Of a stretch of DNA of 64,000 nt, positions 44,288 through 53,585 are shown piece after piece (position 1 is the first letter of the stretch; each line of letters begins with the position of its first letter). The stretch spans positions 1 through 64,000 of the forward strand of contig JAIPDI010000018.1 of the NCBI GenBank assembly GCA_021737785.1, written 5' to 3'. The DNA is from Deltaproteobacteria bacterium. GTDB taxonomy: Bacteria > Desulfobacterota > DSM-4660 > Desulfatiglandales > Desulfatiglandaceae. A model generated the notes under the pieces. That model was not told where the DNA came from. It searched no databases and saw only the letters and a list, made by a program, of their open reading frames with translations. Position numbers and translations under genes: made by a program.

Positions 44288-45172
44288 TCAATCTTCAACC
44301 CTCCTACAGGTAGCCCCCCCCCACATGAGCTTGGTCCTGAGGATCTCGAAATAGCTGTGATCCGGGGACTTGAAAAGGATGATCTTTTCATCTGATTTCC
44401 GGATGGACACCAGGTCCTCATGGTGCAGATCAAATCCCACCTGTCCGTCAAACGTCAGGATGACGGTCTCTTCGCTCTCTTTTCCCATCTTGATATCGAT
44501 AACCGCGCTATCCGGGACAATGATCGGTCGATTTGTCAATGTGAACGGACAAATCGGGGTCAGGACAAAGCTCTCGGACGTGGGGTAGAGGATCGGGCCT
44601 CCTGCAGAGAGGTTGTAGGCGGTGGAACCGGTCGGGGTGGAGATGATGAGGCCGTCGGCCCTGAAGGTTGTGAGAAAATTGCCGTTGATCGTGACGTCAA
44701 GATCGATAATCCTGGCCAGTGTGCTCTTGTTGATCACCACATCGTTGAGCACCTGAAACTGGATGGCCTCGGCCGCATTCCGTAAGACTTTGGTCTCTAA
44801 CATCACCCGGGTTTCCACATCGAGGCCGTTTTGGATCATGGTCTCGACCACCGGATAAAGCCGGTCCAGGGGGATGCAGGTGAGGAACCCAAGACCTCCC
44901 AAGTTGACCCCAAGCATAGGGACGCCGTAGCGGCCAACGCGACGCGCCGCCCCCAGGAGGGTCCCGTCTCCGCCCAGGACAACCACCCAGTTCACATCCG
45001 TCGGGATGGCAGACGATTCCTTGAAGGTTCCATTCGCAGGTCCTTTGGCATCCATTTCTTCTGAAAAAACCCGAATGTCTTTCTTTCTGAACCATGTACT
45101 AAGCCTTTCCGCCTCTTTTCTTGCCGGTTCGTGATCATGTTTATAGATGATTCCGACCGATTGAGACGCCAT
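44288..45172 (-). CDS. nadK: NAD kinase
   Basis: This 294-residue enzyme phosphorylates NAD to NADP with ATP or polyphosphate. It carries the diagnostic VVVLGGDGTLLGAAR (GGDGT at 67-71), LGVNLGGLGFLT, LNDVVINK, RADGLIISTPTGSTAYNLSA and ICPFTLTNRPIIVP. The start ATG 45172 lies 12 bases after the ade stop, making it the last gene of the long minus-strand run that starts with the FrhB-like gene. The C-terminus is slightly basic and complete. Confidence 0.97.
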   Translation of the reverse strand: MASQSVGIIYKHDHEPARKEAERLSTWFRKKDIRVFSEEMDAKGPANGTFKESSAIPTDVNWVVVLGGDGTLLGAARRVGRYGVPMLGVNLGGLGFLTCIPLDRLYPVVETMIQNGLDVETRVMLETKVLRNAAEAIQFQVLNDVVINKSTLARIIDLDVTINGNFLTTFRADGLIISTPTGSTAYNLSAGGPILYPTSESFVLTPICPFTLTNRPIIVPDSAVIDIKMGKESEETVILTFDGQVGFDLHHEDLVSIRKSDEKIILFKSPDHSYFEILRTKLMWGGATCRRVED

Positions 45173-45184
45173 TGGAACCCTCCG

Positions 45185-46924
45185 CTACGCTTCCATAAAA
45201 AGGGGAACGAGTTCAAAACGGTTGACATCCACCAGTCCCTTGTCGGTCAGCTTGAGTTCGGGGATCACCGGGAGGGCCAGAAAGGAGAGGACCATAAAGG
45301 GGTCCTCCAATGGGCAACCCAGTTCAACAGCGGCCCGCTTGATCATCTTGAGCTGTGGGACCATTCTTTGAAGAGGCTGAGCGGACATCAGGCCGCCGAT
45401 TTCCAGGGGCACGCTCGCACAGATCTCATGGCCCCGCACCACGGCGAGCCCCCCTCCCATGTCTCTCACCACCTCGACAGCCCTGCAGATCTCCTCATCC
45501 GTAACGCCGGCAACGATTACATTGTGAGAATCGTGGGCAATGGATGAAGCGATCGCACCCTCCAGGAGTCCAAAACCGCTGACCAGTCCCAGCCCGATGT
45601 TGCCGCTTCCTGTATGCCGTTCCACCACTGCCAGTTTCAGCAGATCCCTTTCAGGGGCTGTCTTTACGAACCCATTTACTGATGGAACGGCTTCCATGCG
45701 GGTGTGGGTAAGGATCTGTCCGGGCACCAGTTGGATGATTCGCGCCCTGCCCCCGGGATGGGGAATGCGAAAATCACCAGGATGAAACGGAGCGATCGGC
45801 AGAGGGCTGGAGGGTTCACGCAAAAACGCCGGAGTATTCCACCACCCGGAGTCAACCGGCTCACCGTCCCGGACCACATGCCTCCCGTCCTTGTACACAT
45901 CGTCGACCGCGAAAGTTTCGAGATCGCTCAAAACAACGATATCCGCCTGATAACCGGGAGCTATGGCGCCCTTTTTGCGCAGACCGAAGTAGGCGGCCGG
46001 ATTCAAGGTCGCCAATCGTATGGCCGTCATCGGATCCAGACCGGATCGAACCGCTTTTCTCATAACAAAATCAAGATGCCCTCGATCCTGAATATCCTCG
46101 GCATGAAGGTCGTCTGAAACAAAACAGAACCGATCCCGATTCATATCGGTGACCAGCGGAAGCAACGCATCCAGATTCCTGGCCGATGTCCCCTCGCGGA
46201 TCATGAGCATCATCCCATTTTCCATCTTTTCAAGGGCTTCCTGACGAAGGGTCGATTCGTGATCAGATCCGATCCCCGCGCTCAGGTATGCCTGGAGATC
46301 ATAGCCGGACAGCATGGGGCAATGTCCATCCACCACCCGATCCTGAAAGAGAACAATCTTTTCAAGGACCTGGGGATCTCCCATAAGGACTCCCGGGAAA
46401 TTCATCATCTCCGCCAATCCCAGGATGCGGGGTTCATCCAGGAGTCCCTTAAGATCCGAGGCGGTCAGGGTGGCGCCCGAAGTCTCCAGGTGGGTGGCCG
46501 GCACGCAGGAGGGGGCCATGAAAAATATATCAAAGGGGATATCGCTGCTCTCCTTCAGCATATACCGGATACCCTTAAGACCCAGGACATTGGCAATTTC
46601 ATGGGGGTCTGCCACAATGGCCGTCGTCCCATGAACGAGGAGCGCGGTTGCAATATGCGAAGGGGAAAGCATGCTGCTCTCTATATGAAGATGTCCGTCG
46701 ATGAGGCCCGGAATGATCCATCGGTTGCTGACGTCAACTTCAATTTTCCCGTGATAGGTAAGCCCCACCCCTACGATGAACCCATCCGAAACCGCAACAT
46801 CCCCTTTCTGGATCTTGTTGGAAAAGAGATTGACGACCCGGCCGTTTTTCAGGACGAGATCCGCCGGGATCTCTCCTTTGCCGGCCAGGATCCTTCGCCT
46901 GAGGGTTTCTGTCGGAGTTCCCAT
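45185..46924 (-). CDS. ade: Adenine deaminase
   Basis: This 579-residue protein starts at ATG 46924, 9 bases from AGGAGGTG; the GTG at 46936 lies inside that ribosome site. It is an amidohydrolase with LIDGHLHIESSMLSP (metal-binding H-x-H), ATALLVHGTTAIVADPHEIA, and a C-terminal domain (GSGNIGLGLVSGFGLLEGAI, IAHDSHNVIVAGV) as in Bacillus AdeC. It converts adenine to hypoxanthine and ammonia in purine salvage. Neighbours are a P-loop kinase and nadK; the purine nucleoside phosphorylase is about 8 kb away. Confidence 0.95.
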   Translation of the reverse strand: MGTPTETLRRRILAGKGEIPADLVLKNGRVVNLFSNKIQKGDVAVSDGFIVGVGLTYHGKIEVDVSNRWIIPGLIDGHLHIESSMLSPSHIATALLVHGTTAIVADPHEIANVLGLKGIRYMLKESSDIPFDIFFMAPSCVPATHLETSGATLTASDLKGLLDEPRILGLAEMMNFPGVLMGDPQVLEKIVLFQDRVVDGHCPMLSGYDLQAYLSAGIGSDHESTLRQEALEKMENGMMLMIREGTSARNLDALLPLVTDMNRDRFCFVSDDLHAEDIQDRGHLDFVMRKAVRSGLDPMTAIRLATLNPAAYFGLRKKGAIAPGYQADIVVLSDLETFAVDDVYKDGRHVVRDGEPVDSGWWNTPAFLREPSSPLPIAPFHPGDFRIPHPGGRARIIQLVPGQILTHTRMEAVPSVNGFVKTAPERDLLKLAVVERHTGSGNIGLGLVSGFGLLEGAIASSIAHDSHNVIVAGVTDEEICRAVEVVRDMGGGLAVVRGHEICASVPLEIGGLMSAQPLQRMVPQLKMIKRAAVELGCPLEDPFMVLSFLALPVIPELKLTDKGLVDVNRFELVPLFMEA

Positions 46925-46939
46925 CGGGGTATGCACCTC

Positions 46940-47545
46940 CTATCGAGTCGTCTTTCCGATCACGAACCATTCTTCGGTCAAATCCGATGTGGTATCCACC
47001 AGAAGATGGACGAAACTTGATCTGGAATAATGCCCTTTGAGCGCATCCAGGTCCACCGGCTCGAATCTGTTTACGTTATTGGTATAGGCCTGCTCGGTCA
47101 GGGCGTTTGATTCATAATTCTCTTTGGTCCGTCTCGAGATACGGCTGAGGGAAACCGCTTTCGGGCAGTGGGTCTGTTGAATCACCAGCTTCATTCCGTG
47201 TGTCTCCGCCACCTCTGCCGCCCGCATCCTGAGGGCCTGGGTGACAAATGTGGCGTCCAAGATCATGGAAGTGCCGTCAGCGGCCAGCTCATGGGCCATC
47301 CTGAACATCTCGTCATACACCAGTGTCCGCTTCTTCATACTGGACGCCACCTTTTCATCGAAGATATCCTCGTTCTTGAGCACCTCCAGGCGGATCAGAT
47401 CGGATCTCAGAATAGTGTATCCCTTCAGATCGGCGATGACCTCCGTCGTTTCCGTCTTGTAGGATGCGGGCAGGCCGCAGGCAATGAGAACGGTTCTTGG
47501 CCCCAACTCATTATTCATAAACTCCACAAATGGTTCCTTCATCAT
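46940..47545 (-). CDS. P-loop kinase, zeta-toxin/COG0645-like
   Basis: This 201-residue protein has an N-terminal nucleotide loop LIACGLPASYKTETTEVIAD (G-x-P-x-S-x-K-T), LRSDLIRLEV resembling the substrate-side Asp of polynucleotide/zeta-type kinases, and DGTSMILDATFVTQALR. It likely phosphorylates a small molecule. In many bacteria a domain of this kind is fused to the C-terminus of an aminoglycoside-phosphotransferase-like domain (COG2187). Here the latter is the separate upstream gene in the same order, so the pair probably works as one enzyme. It is no antibiotic resistance gene by this evidence. Confidence 0.75.
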   Translation of the reverse strand: MMKEPFVEFMNNELGPRTVLIACGLPASYKTETTEVIADLKGYTILRSDLIRLEVLKNEDIFDEKVASSMKKRTLVYDEMFRMAHELAADGTSMILDATFVTQALRMRAAEVAETHGMKLVIQQTHCPKAVSLSRISRRTKENYESNALTEQAYTNNVNRFEPVDLDALKGHYSRSSFVHLLVDTTSDLTEEWFVIGKTTR

Positions 47546-47585
47546 ATCACTCCTTTGGTCAGCACTACTGTCACGGCAGCGGCGT

Positions 47586-47615
47586 GATTCAATCCAAAAA
47601 TTCCTGAATTCCTAA
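47586..47615. repeat. Dispersed intergenic repeat, copy 3
   Basis: CAATCCAAAAATTCCTGAATTCCTAAG-type sequence between the two kinase-like genes, matching the copies after ribH and at the glyA end. Confidence 0.45.
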
Positions 47616-47718
47616 GGTGGCCAGACGGGCACAACCAAACAGGTTTCACCCAAGTCCCGGAAGCGCTCTGGACGGGCAAATTTCTTCGCACGTTGCAGAG
47701 AAGTTACAGACAAAGAGT

Positions 47719-48720
47719 CTAAACCCCTATATACGAGGTTGCGAGCTGAAAGTATTTTCCGGCCGTCAAGACCGCCCTCTCTTTTTCCTGCTTGCCGATA
47801 GACGCGTCATCCACTTGAAATCCGTTTACCTTTCCCCGAACCACCGCCCGATAGACCTTGTAGAACGTCAGCAGCGCATCCATCTCTTCCTCCCGGGCCA
47901 GCTCTTTGTAATAGTCCCAAAGGGTTCCGGCAAGATCACCACCCCCATGATACTCCAGGTCCATCAAGAGAAAGGCGATATCTGCAATGGTATCGCTGTA
48001 ACGGAAGCGATCATTGAATTCGATGCAGTCGAAGATGGGGAGGTCTTCTGTCAGGCAGATGTGCTCCATGTGAAGGTCGCCATGACAGTCTCTGATCCGG
48101 CCCTGCACTACCCTCTCCATAAAGAGCGATCCATGCGATTGATAGAAGTCCTCTGTCCAGCGCTTAAGTGACCGGAACTGCTTCTCAGTAATGGTTATCC
48201 CCACATACTTGCTGATCTGATCGAAGTTTTCGTCCGTATTGATCTTAAACCGTTCCGGCGCCCCGAAGGCGTCGATCTCAGGGGTCCTGGCGGTGTTTGC
48301 GTGGAACGCGGCAACGACCTCGGCGATCTGCTTAAGATGAGTTTTCTCTATCCCATTGCGGGGAAAGAGCGATTTCATGAGCTTGTCATCCGGGATCCGT
48401 TTCATCTTGACCGCGTAGTCCACCGCCTCTCCTCCGGTTTCCCGAAGGGTGTGTGTTGTCCCCCGGAGGGTGACGGGGAGGACCCCTAAATAGAGGTCCT
48501 TGCTGAGCCGCCGGTTCAGGTCAACCTCCCGGTGGCAGTAGAATTTCCGTTTCTCCAGGGTGGAGAAGTCCAAGAAACCGAAATTAACAGGCTTCTTGAC
48601 CTTATATACAAACGCATCCGCCACAAACACGATGGAGATGTGGGTCTGCACCACGGTCACGCTCTCTGTCTTGTCCGGGAGGGCGCCGGGATTCTGAAGG
48701 TCCTTGATAATCGTATTCAT
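47719..48720 (-). CDS. Aminoglycoside-phosphotransferase-like kinase (COG2187)
   Basis: This 333-residue protein has kinase-fold features: ISIVFVADAFVYKVKKPVNF with the ATP-site Lys, VAAFHANTARTPE, the catalytic loop IRDCHGDLHMEHICL (H-G-D-x-H-x-x-H), and FDCIEFNDRFRYSDTIADIA in the metal-binding position. This is the COG2187 group, whose substrate is unknown despite the name. It overlaps the PHP gene by 4 bases (ATGA) and precedes the P-loop kinase by 173 bases. The fused version of the two is common elsewhere. Confidence 0.8.
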   Translation of the reverse strand: MNTIIKDLQNPGALPDKTESVTVVQTHISIVFVADAFVYKVKKPVNFGFLDFSTLEKRKFYCHREVDLNRRLSKDLYLGVLPVTLRGTTHTLRETGGEAVDYAVKMKRIPDDKLMKSLFPRNGIEKTHLKQIAEVVAAFHANTARTPEIDAFGAPERFKINTDENFDQISKYVGITITEKQFRSLKRWTEDFYQSHGSLFMERVVQGRIRDCHGDLHMEHICLTEDLPIFDCIEFNDRFRYSDTIADIAFLLMDLEYHGGGDLAGTLWDYYKELAREEEMDALLTFYKVYRAVVRGKVNGFQVDDASIGKQEKERAVLTAGKYFQLATSYIGV

Positions 48721-49610
48721 GATCTGCTTTCCGTCGCTTTGATGCCGAACTGTTCCGCCACATAGCCCGGCACATCGACCGTACCCATAATAATCGGGTC
48801 TTGATGACAGTCAGACCCGCCCGTGACCATTAATCCTTCCTCCCGGGCCAACTCGATGTAGGCCGAGGTGCTCTCAGCGCTGAGCCTCGAATGCCAGCAT
48901 TCCAGACCATCCAGAAAGGGAACCATGGCCTCCCGGATGATCCGGCATTGTTCCTGAATGGATGTTGTCAGGCCCATCAGGGAAGTCCCGTTGGGGTCAT
49001 TTCCGTGGGCCAGCATCAATTTGCCTCCCGCCCCCCGGATAAGGCGGGAGGCCTCTTCCAGGGAAAGGGGCATTTTAGGCACATTACAGGCCACCAGATA
49101 GTTGTCAAAAGCCTCCTGCCGTGTGGCGACCATCCCTTTTCTGACCATATAGTTGGCGATGTGCGGCCTGCCAAAGGCGCCGTCAACCGTCTCTTCAATG
49201 GCCAGGAGATCTTTCTGCGTAAAGGGAACCAAACCCCTTTTTATGAATTCCAGGTTGATCTTATTCAGGATCTCTTCGGCCCGGCGTCGACGATAGGCGA
49301 TCAGTTCTCCTATCTTATTGATGAGGGGAGAATCGTGGATATCATAGTCGTATCCCAGGACATCCAGAGATACGGCCTTTCCGCTTTTATAGTCGGGGTG
49401 TGAAAAAGAGATGTTTAATTCCACCCCGGACAGATAATCCATCCCGTAATGCGATGCCAGGGATCTCGCGGTCTCCTGGCAGGCGATATTATCGTGATCT
49501 GTGATTGAAATCAGCCCGATACCTCTTGAATGGGCCTCTTTGAAGATCTCCGGAAGGGTCAGCTTGCCGTCCGAGCAGTCTCTGGAATGTATATGAAGAT
49601 CAATTTTCAT
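48717..49610 (-). CDS. PHP-domain phosphoesterase
   Basis: This 297-residue protein starts MKIDLHIHSRDCSDGKLTLP, the first PHP motif (H-x-H-x-x-x-S-D-G), followed by SITDHDNIACQ, a LSGVELNISF metal-ligand region, LAHGNDPNG and TGGSDCHQDP near the end. These are the metal ligands of trinuclear PHP phosphoesterases such as nucleoside 3',5'-bisphosphate phosphatase (RnaseAM/YciV group). Substrate not certain. It overlaps iorB by 11 bases and the COG2187 gene by 4, so expression is tightly coupled. Confidence 0.85.
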   Translation of the reverse strand: MKIDLHIHSRDCSDGKLTLPEIFKEAHSRGIGLISITDHDNIACQETARSLASHYGMDYLSGVELNISFSHPDYKSGKAVSLDVLGYDYDIHDSPLINKIGELIAYRRRRAEEILNKINLEFIKRGLVPFTQKDLLAIEETVDGAFGRPHIANYMVRKGMVATRQEAFDNYLVACNVPKMPLSLEEASRLIRGAGGKLMLAHGNDPNGTSLMGLTTSIQEQCRIIREAMVPFLDGLECWHSRLSAESTSAYIELAREEGLMVTGGSDCHQDPIIMGTVDVPGYVAEQFGIKATESRS

Positions 49611-50211
49611 AATCTCGAATCATGTCTCCGCCGAGTTGCAGTGCCCTCACATTTGCGGGGAGTTTGGAGGCGGGGAAGATGCTCTGAATGACCTCCTGGA
49701 TATCGCTGGCGGCTAAAGGGAAACCGGGGAGTGCGCAGAGTGCGCCCAGCATAATCATGTTGAGAATGATGGGACCTCCCAGATCCAGGGCCTTGTCCGT
49801 GGCGTTCAGCCAGTAAAGCTTCTGACCGGCCTTTTCCAGGATGTTCCGGATCCATTCAGGATCAGGATATTCCACATCGCCGGCGATCACATTCAAGGGA
49901 TGTATGGGCCTGGAGTTGGTGATAAACACCGTCTCTTCATTGCCATATTCCTCCACAATCCGCAAGGTCTCCAGCGGCTCCAGCCCGATGATGATGTGGG
50001 CCGTGTTGGGCGGTATCAGCGGGCCATAAATTTTCGCTTCAGACAGGCGGATGTGACTCATCACGGCCCCGCCCCTCTGAGACAGGCCGAAGGTCTCGCC
50101 GATGGTGACCCGAAACCCCTTCCTGAGTGCGGTCTGACCCAGTATCTGGGATGCCAGGACATTCCCCTGTCCCCCGACTCCGGTAATGATCAGGTTTAAC
50201 GGCTTTTTCAT
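49600..50211 (-). CDS. iorB: Indolepyruvate ferredoxin oxidoreductase, beta subunit
   Basis: This 203-residue subunit carries the gamma-type domain of 2-oxoacid:acceptor oxidoreductases: LIITGVGGQGNVLASQILGQ, then GFRVTIGETFGLSQRGGAVM with SHIRLSEAKIYGPLIP. With IorA it oxidatively decarboxylates aryl pyruvates (from Trp, Phe, Tyr) to aryl-acetyl-CoA, reducing ferredoxin; the reverse can supply aromatic amino acids. Start ATG 50211 overlaps the iorA stop (ATGA). Confidence 0.94.
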   Translation of the reverse strand: MKKPLNLIITGVGGQGNVLASQILGQTALRKGFRVTIGETFGLSQRGGAVMSHIRLSEAKIYGPLIPPNTAHIIIGLEPLETLRIVEEYGNEETVFITNSRPIHPLNVIAGDVEYPDPEWIRNILEKAGQKLYWLNATDKALDLGGPIILNMIMLGALCALPGFPLAASDIQEVIQSIFPASKLPANVRALQLGGDMIRDYEN

Positions 50212-52112
50212 GATTTTTTCTCTCGCTCAATAGCCTCCTGCGGGCAGATATCTCCGCAAATCCCACACCCCACACAGATGACGTCATCGATTTTCGCCTT
50301 TCCAGCCGCTTTATCCCATAGGAGTCCGGGACAGCGAAAAACCCGGGTGCAATACCGGCCGCACCCGCATGCCTCGCCCAGACACCGATCCGGGTTGACG
50401 CGCATTCGATACGGGAATCCCCCTTGTCTCCCCTGGACTAGTGCGCATTTGCGTCGCATCACAAGGACCCTGGGCCCCGTCTTTTGCATGAGCCGGTAAA
50501 TGGTGCGGGCCGCATTGTCCAGTTCATAGGGGTCTTCCACTTCCACGTAAGCCCCCAAGGCGCGGCAGATCCCTTCGATATCGGCTGGAACGGTCGGCTC
50601 TCCCATGGCAGTGGCGTCGCTGCCGGGATGGGGCTGGAATCCGGTCATGGCGGTTGCGCTGTTGTCCAGGATCAGGAGGAGGATGTCGGATTGATTGAAA
50701 GTTGCGTTGATCAGTCCGGGAAGGCCTGCATGAAAAAAGGTGGAATCTCCCACCACAGTGATCACGGGCTGATCAAAACCGAATCTATCGAGTTTTCCGT
50801 AGCCGGAGGCAATGCCTAATCCTGACCCCATGGCATGCACGGATTTCACCTGGTTGAACCCGGTAGGAAACAATCCCAGGCTGTAACACCCGATATCACC
50901 TGAGACAAAGCCGTCCCGATGGTCCCAGGCCAATGCCGTTTTGATGGCGTAATATGATCCTCGATGGGGGCATCCGGGGCAGAATCCGAATTCCCTCGCA
51001 GAAATGAGATCGTTTGTAAGCTCTTTAATTCTAAGTTGATATTCAATATTGTTCCAGGAAAGGTTGAATAAATCTCCCACGACACGGAGGATAATCGAGG
51101 GAGAAAGCTCGCCGCCTAGAGGAATGTGGCCTGATGCCCTCCCCATGTATTCCTTGAGACCGATTTTCTTACCGAGGTCCGCGCCCAGGGACTTGACATT
51201 ATCCTCCATAAACGCATCAATCTCTTCCACGAAGAGGATGCGATCGCAGCTTCCCAGATGTTTCTCCAACAGGTTTTTGGGGAGCGGCCAGGTGGTTCCC
51301 AGTTTCAGGACACCCGCCCGTTCCTCAAGGCCCAGGATCTGGACCGCCTCGGAAACATAATTCCAGGCACACCCGGATGAGATAATTAGGATCTCCGGCC
51401 TGTTCGGGCCTTCGTAGCAGTTAAAGGGAGAGGTCTCATACAGATCGGCCGCCTGTATCAGCTTCTCATGCCTCGCCACGTCTTTGGCGACCACGGGAAA
51501 AGTGTGAAAAGGGGTGTTCGTATCCACGCGCGGGGTCACCCGATTATCCGGGATCGCCCCGGTTTGGACATTGCTTCGGGTATGGGAGAGCCGGGACACG
51601 CTCCGAAGCAACACAATATTCCCGATGATCTCGGACAGCTCAAAGGCCCACCGGGTCATCTCCAGGGCCTCCTGGGGGGTGGCCGGCTCCAGCAGAGGGA
51701 TCTGGGCCAGGCGGGCAAAGAGCCGGGCATCCTCCTCATTGGTGCTGGATATGCCGCCCGGATCGTCACACGTCACCAGGACCAACCCCCCTTTTGTCCC
51801 CGAAAGCGCAAGATTGGTCAGGAAATCAGAGACCACGTTCACGCCGTTCTGTTTCATGCTGGCCAAGGCCCGGCACCCGGCAAATGAGGCGGCGGCAGCG
51901 GCCTCAAGGGCCACCTTTTCATTGACCGACCATTCCACATAGATCGACAGATCACGGGATGCCTGGATCAATGTTTCAATAATCTCCGACGACGGGTTAC
52001 CCGGATACCCCGCACAGAAAATAACGCCCCCTTCCAGTGCCCCCCGCGCAATCGCCTCGTTTCCCTGAAGAAGGAGTTCCTGTCCATCGGCCTTTTCGCT
52101 GATTCTGTTCAT
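50208..52112 (-). CDS. iorA: Indolepyruvate ferredoxin oxidoreductase, alpha subunit
   Basis: This 634-residue protein begins with the pyrimidine-binding domain (GNEAIARGALEGGVIFCAGY, PGNPSSEI). It has the TPP-binding segment CPGCPHRGSYYA with GDIGCYSLGLFPT, and VVGDSTFFHAGLPGLINATF with LDNSATAMTG. It ends in a ferredoxin-like domain with two cluster motifs (CLGEACGCGRYC...CPGL and CVGCGICGDICPQEA). The enzyme is cytoplasmic and oxygen-sensitive, typical of anaerobes that ferment or synthesise aromatic amino acids via ferredoxin. It follows the FrhB-like gene by 3 bases. Confidence 0.96.
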   Translation of the reverse strand: MNRISEKADGQELLLQGNEAIARGALEGGVIFCAGYPGNPSSEIIETLIQASRDLSIYVEWSVNEKVALEAAAAASFAGCRALASMKQNGVNVVSDFLTNLALSGTKGGLVLVTCDDPGGISSTNEEDARLFARLAQIPLLEPATPQEALEMTRWAFELSEIIGNIVLLRSVSRLSHTRSNVQTGAIPDNRVTPRVDTNTPFHTFPVVAKDVARHEKLIQAADLYETSPFNCYEGPNRPEILIISSGCAWNYVSEAVQILGLEERAGVLKLGTTWPLPKNLLEKHLGSCDRILFVEEIDAFMEDNVKSLGADLGKKIGLKEYMGRASGHIPLGGELSPSIILRVVGDLFNLSWNNIEYQLRIKELTNDLISAREFGFCPGCPHRGSYYAIKTALAWDHRDGFVSGDIGCYSLGLFPTGFNQVKSVHAMGSGLGIASGYGKLDRFGFDQPVITVVGDSTFFHAGLPGLINATFNQSDILLLILDNSATAMTGFQPHPGSDATAMGEPTVPADIEGICRALGAYVEVEDPYELDNAARTIYRLMQKTGPRVLVMRRKCALVQGRQGGFPYRMRVNPDRCLGEACGCGRYCTRVFRCPGLLWDKAAGKAKIDDVICVGCGICGDICPQEAIEREKKS

Positions 52113-52115
52113 GCA

Positions 52116-53165
52116 TCACTCATCTTGTGTTGAACGGTCAATTTCCGCCTGCCTGGCCCTGTGCCGCTTATTGCGGGCAGCCTCCCTGAGATGGTCGAGA
52201 CTTGCACCGGGTAGGTCATCTGTTTCCAGCCAGCCTTCGTTAATGGCCCGCTTCAATAGCTGAGACCCTGTTTCTGTCCTTGCAATCACCGTGTTCCAGC
52301 CGTTGCGGCCTTCCGCCGTCCCCACCGAAATGTCGGACGTCTCGGCGGTCATGTCCTCACACAGGAAGCATCCCTTCTGGACCATCGGACGGATATCTGA
52401 GAGAGGGAAACTCCTCCACCCGACCTGGGTCTGGACCTTGAATGTTTCAGCCGGCGGAGGCGGGATATCGGCTTTCAGTACAGGGCCTTCCACTTTCTGC
52501 CGGGCCAGGTAGGCCGTCAGACTGGGATAATCAAGTGCCCATGTACAGAAAAGACCGATTCTGAGGGATACCGCATCGGCCCTCTCCTCCCCATCCGGCT
52601 GTACCAGACGCATTCGGGCAAGGGCCTCCATCTGACAGGGCAGGCCCACCACCCCCAGACGGGAATACCCCTTCTTTAAGGCCGTGTTCATTGCCGATAG
52701 TCCCCCAGAGGCCGAATACCTGGAACCGGCGCAGTCCAGGACCTCGGACCTCCTGTGCACAATCCTCCCCTTAGGTGCAAAGAGATCTCCGGCATCCGTC
52801 AAAACAGCCGAAGATATCACCTCTTTTTCAAGGGCGTAGATGAGAAGCGCGGATACAACGCCGCCATATTGCGATCTCTTTTGGATTGCTTCATCGGTAG
52901 ACCGTGCCATCAGAATTTCCCTGCACTCGCCGATGTCGCCGGCGGAGGTTCCCTTGAACGAGGAAGTCCCCTCGTAATCGGCCCTGGGGCACACCTGAAG
53001 GCATTGAAACGTCCCGGCAGGACAAAGGTCCATCACCACGACCTTTCCGTCAAAATAATTAAAATAGGGACATAATCCGACGCAGGCCCCGCATCGAACA
53101 CAAAGGCCTTTGTTGATCACCCGTGCAATTAACCGCCCCTGCCCTTCTGGATTCGGTATGTTCAT
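52116..53165 (-). CDS. FrhB-type flavin Fe-S oxidoreductase subunit (coenzyme F420 hydrogenase/dehydrogenase beta family)
   Basis: About 349 residues from ATG 53165; the frame extends to 53249 without similarity or ribosome site. The N-terminus has a ferredoxin pair (NKGLCVRCGACVGLCPYF and CLQVCPRADYEG). The FrhB domain follows with KRSQYGGVVSALLIYALEKE, ECAGSR-like VLDCAGSRYSASGGL, GVVGLPCQMEALARM, and KGCFLCEDMTAETSDISVGT. Members bind FAD and pass electrons between ferredoxin, F420 or NAD(P)H and a partner. Being the first gene before iorAB suggests it is an electron acceptor module for the indolepyruvate enzyme. Confidence 0.85.
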   Translation of the reverse strand: MNIPNPEGQGRLIARVINKGLCVRCGACVGLCPYFNYFDGKVVVMDLCPAGTFQCLQVCPRADYEGTSSFKGTSAGDIGECREILMARSTDEAIQKRSQYGGVVSALLIYALEKEVISSAVLTDAGDLFAPKGRIVHRRSEVLDCAGSRYSASGGLSAMNTALKKGYSRLGVVGLPCQMEALARMRLVQPDGEERADAVSLRIGLFCTWALDYPSLTAYLARQKVEGPVLKADIPPPPAETFKVQTQVGWRSFPLSDIRPMVQKGCFLCEDMTAETSDISVGTAEGRNGWNTVIARTETGSQLLKRAINEGWLETDDLPGASLDHLREAARNKRHRARQAEIDRSTQDE

Positions 53166-53585
53166 CTCTTGCGGATTTCCCCTAAGGCGGGCCTGACAGC
53201 CGCAACCAAAAAAGGTATTGGTGGCAATCCCGGAAATTTTTCCGAGCACTTATTGATATGGCGCCAACATCTCCGCATGGCGCAGAGACATTATGACCAA
53301 AGATTCTATTCAGCATATGTTACGACGGTGCAGAACACCCTCCACAGTCTTACAGGCGCCTGCGGTGAGCCCCCGCCATCGGTATTCCACCGGGAGTTCA
53401 CAGACTGAAGATTTGTTTGGTTGAATCAATCGGCGAGTCGTGCGAAATGCCGGCGCCCCATTTCCTCTCCGGCCGGGTTCTCACACAACTTCGGCGTATA
53501 CTTATATCAGGGTGGAGAGGAGGTCAAGGCGAAAAAAAGGTTGAAACCGATAAAAAGGAAATAGAAATGCCATCGGCCTGTATTG
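53166..53585. other. Intergenic stretch between FrhB-like gene and transglycosylase
   Basis: No gene is supported. The only structure is a possible hairpin CATCGGCC/GGCCGATG (53571-53578 with 53603-53610) that spans the transglycosylase stop; the promoter of the FrhB-ior operon must lie here, but no strong box was seen. Confidence 0.45.

Noticed and set aside
47719-48720. Aminoglycoside resistance
   Set aside because: COG2187 proteins carry the kinase fold only; genomic context (PHP, P-loop kinase, ade) does not suggest antibiotic modification.
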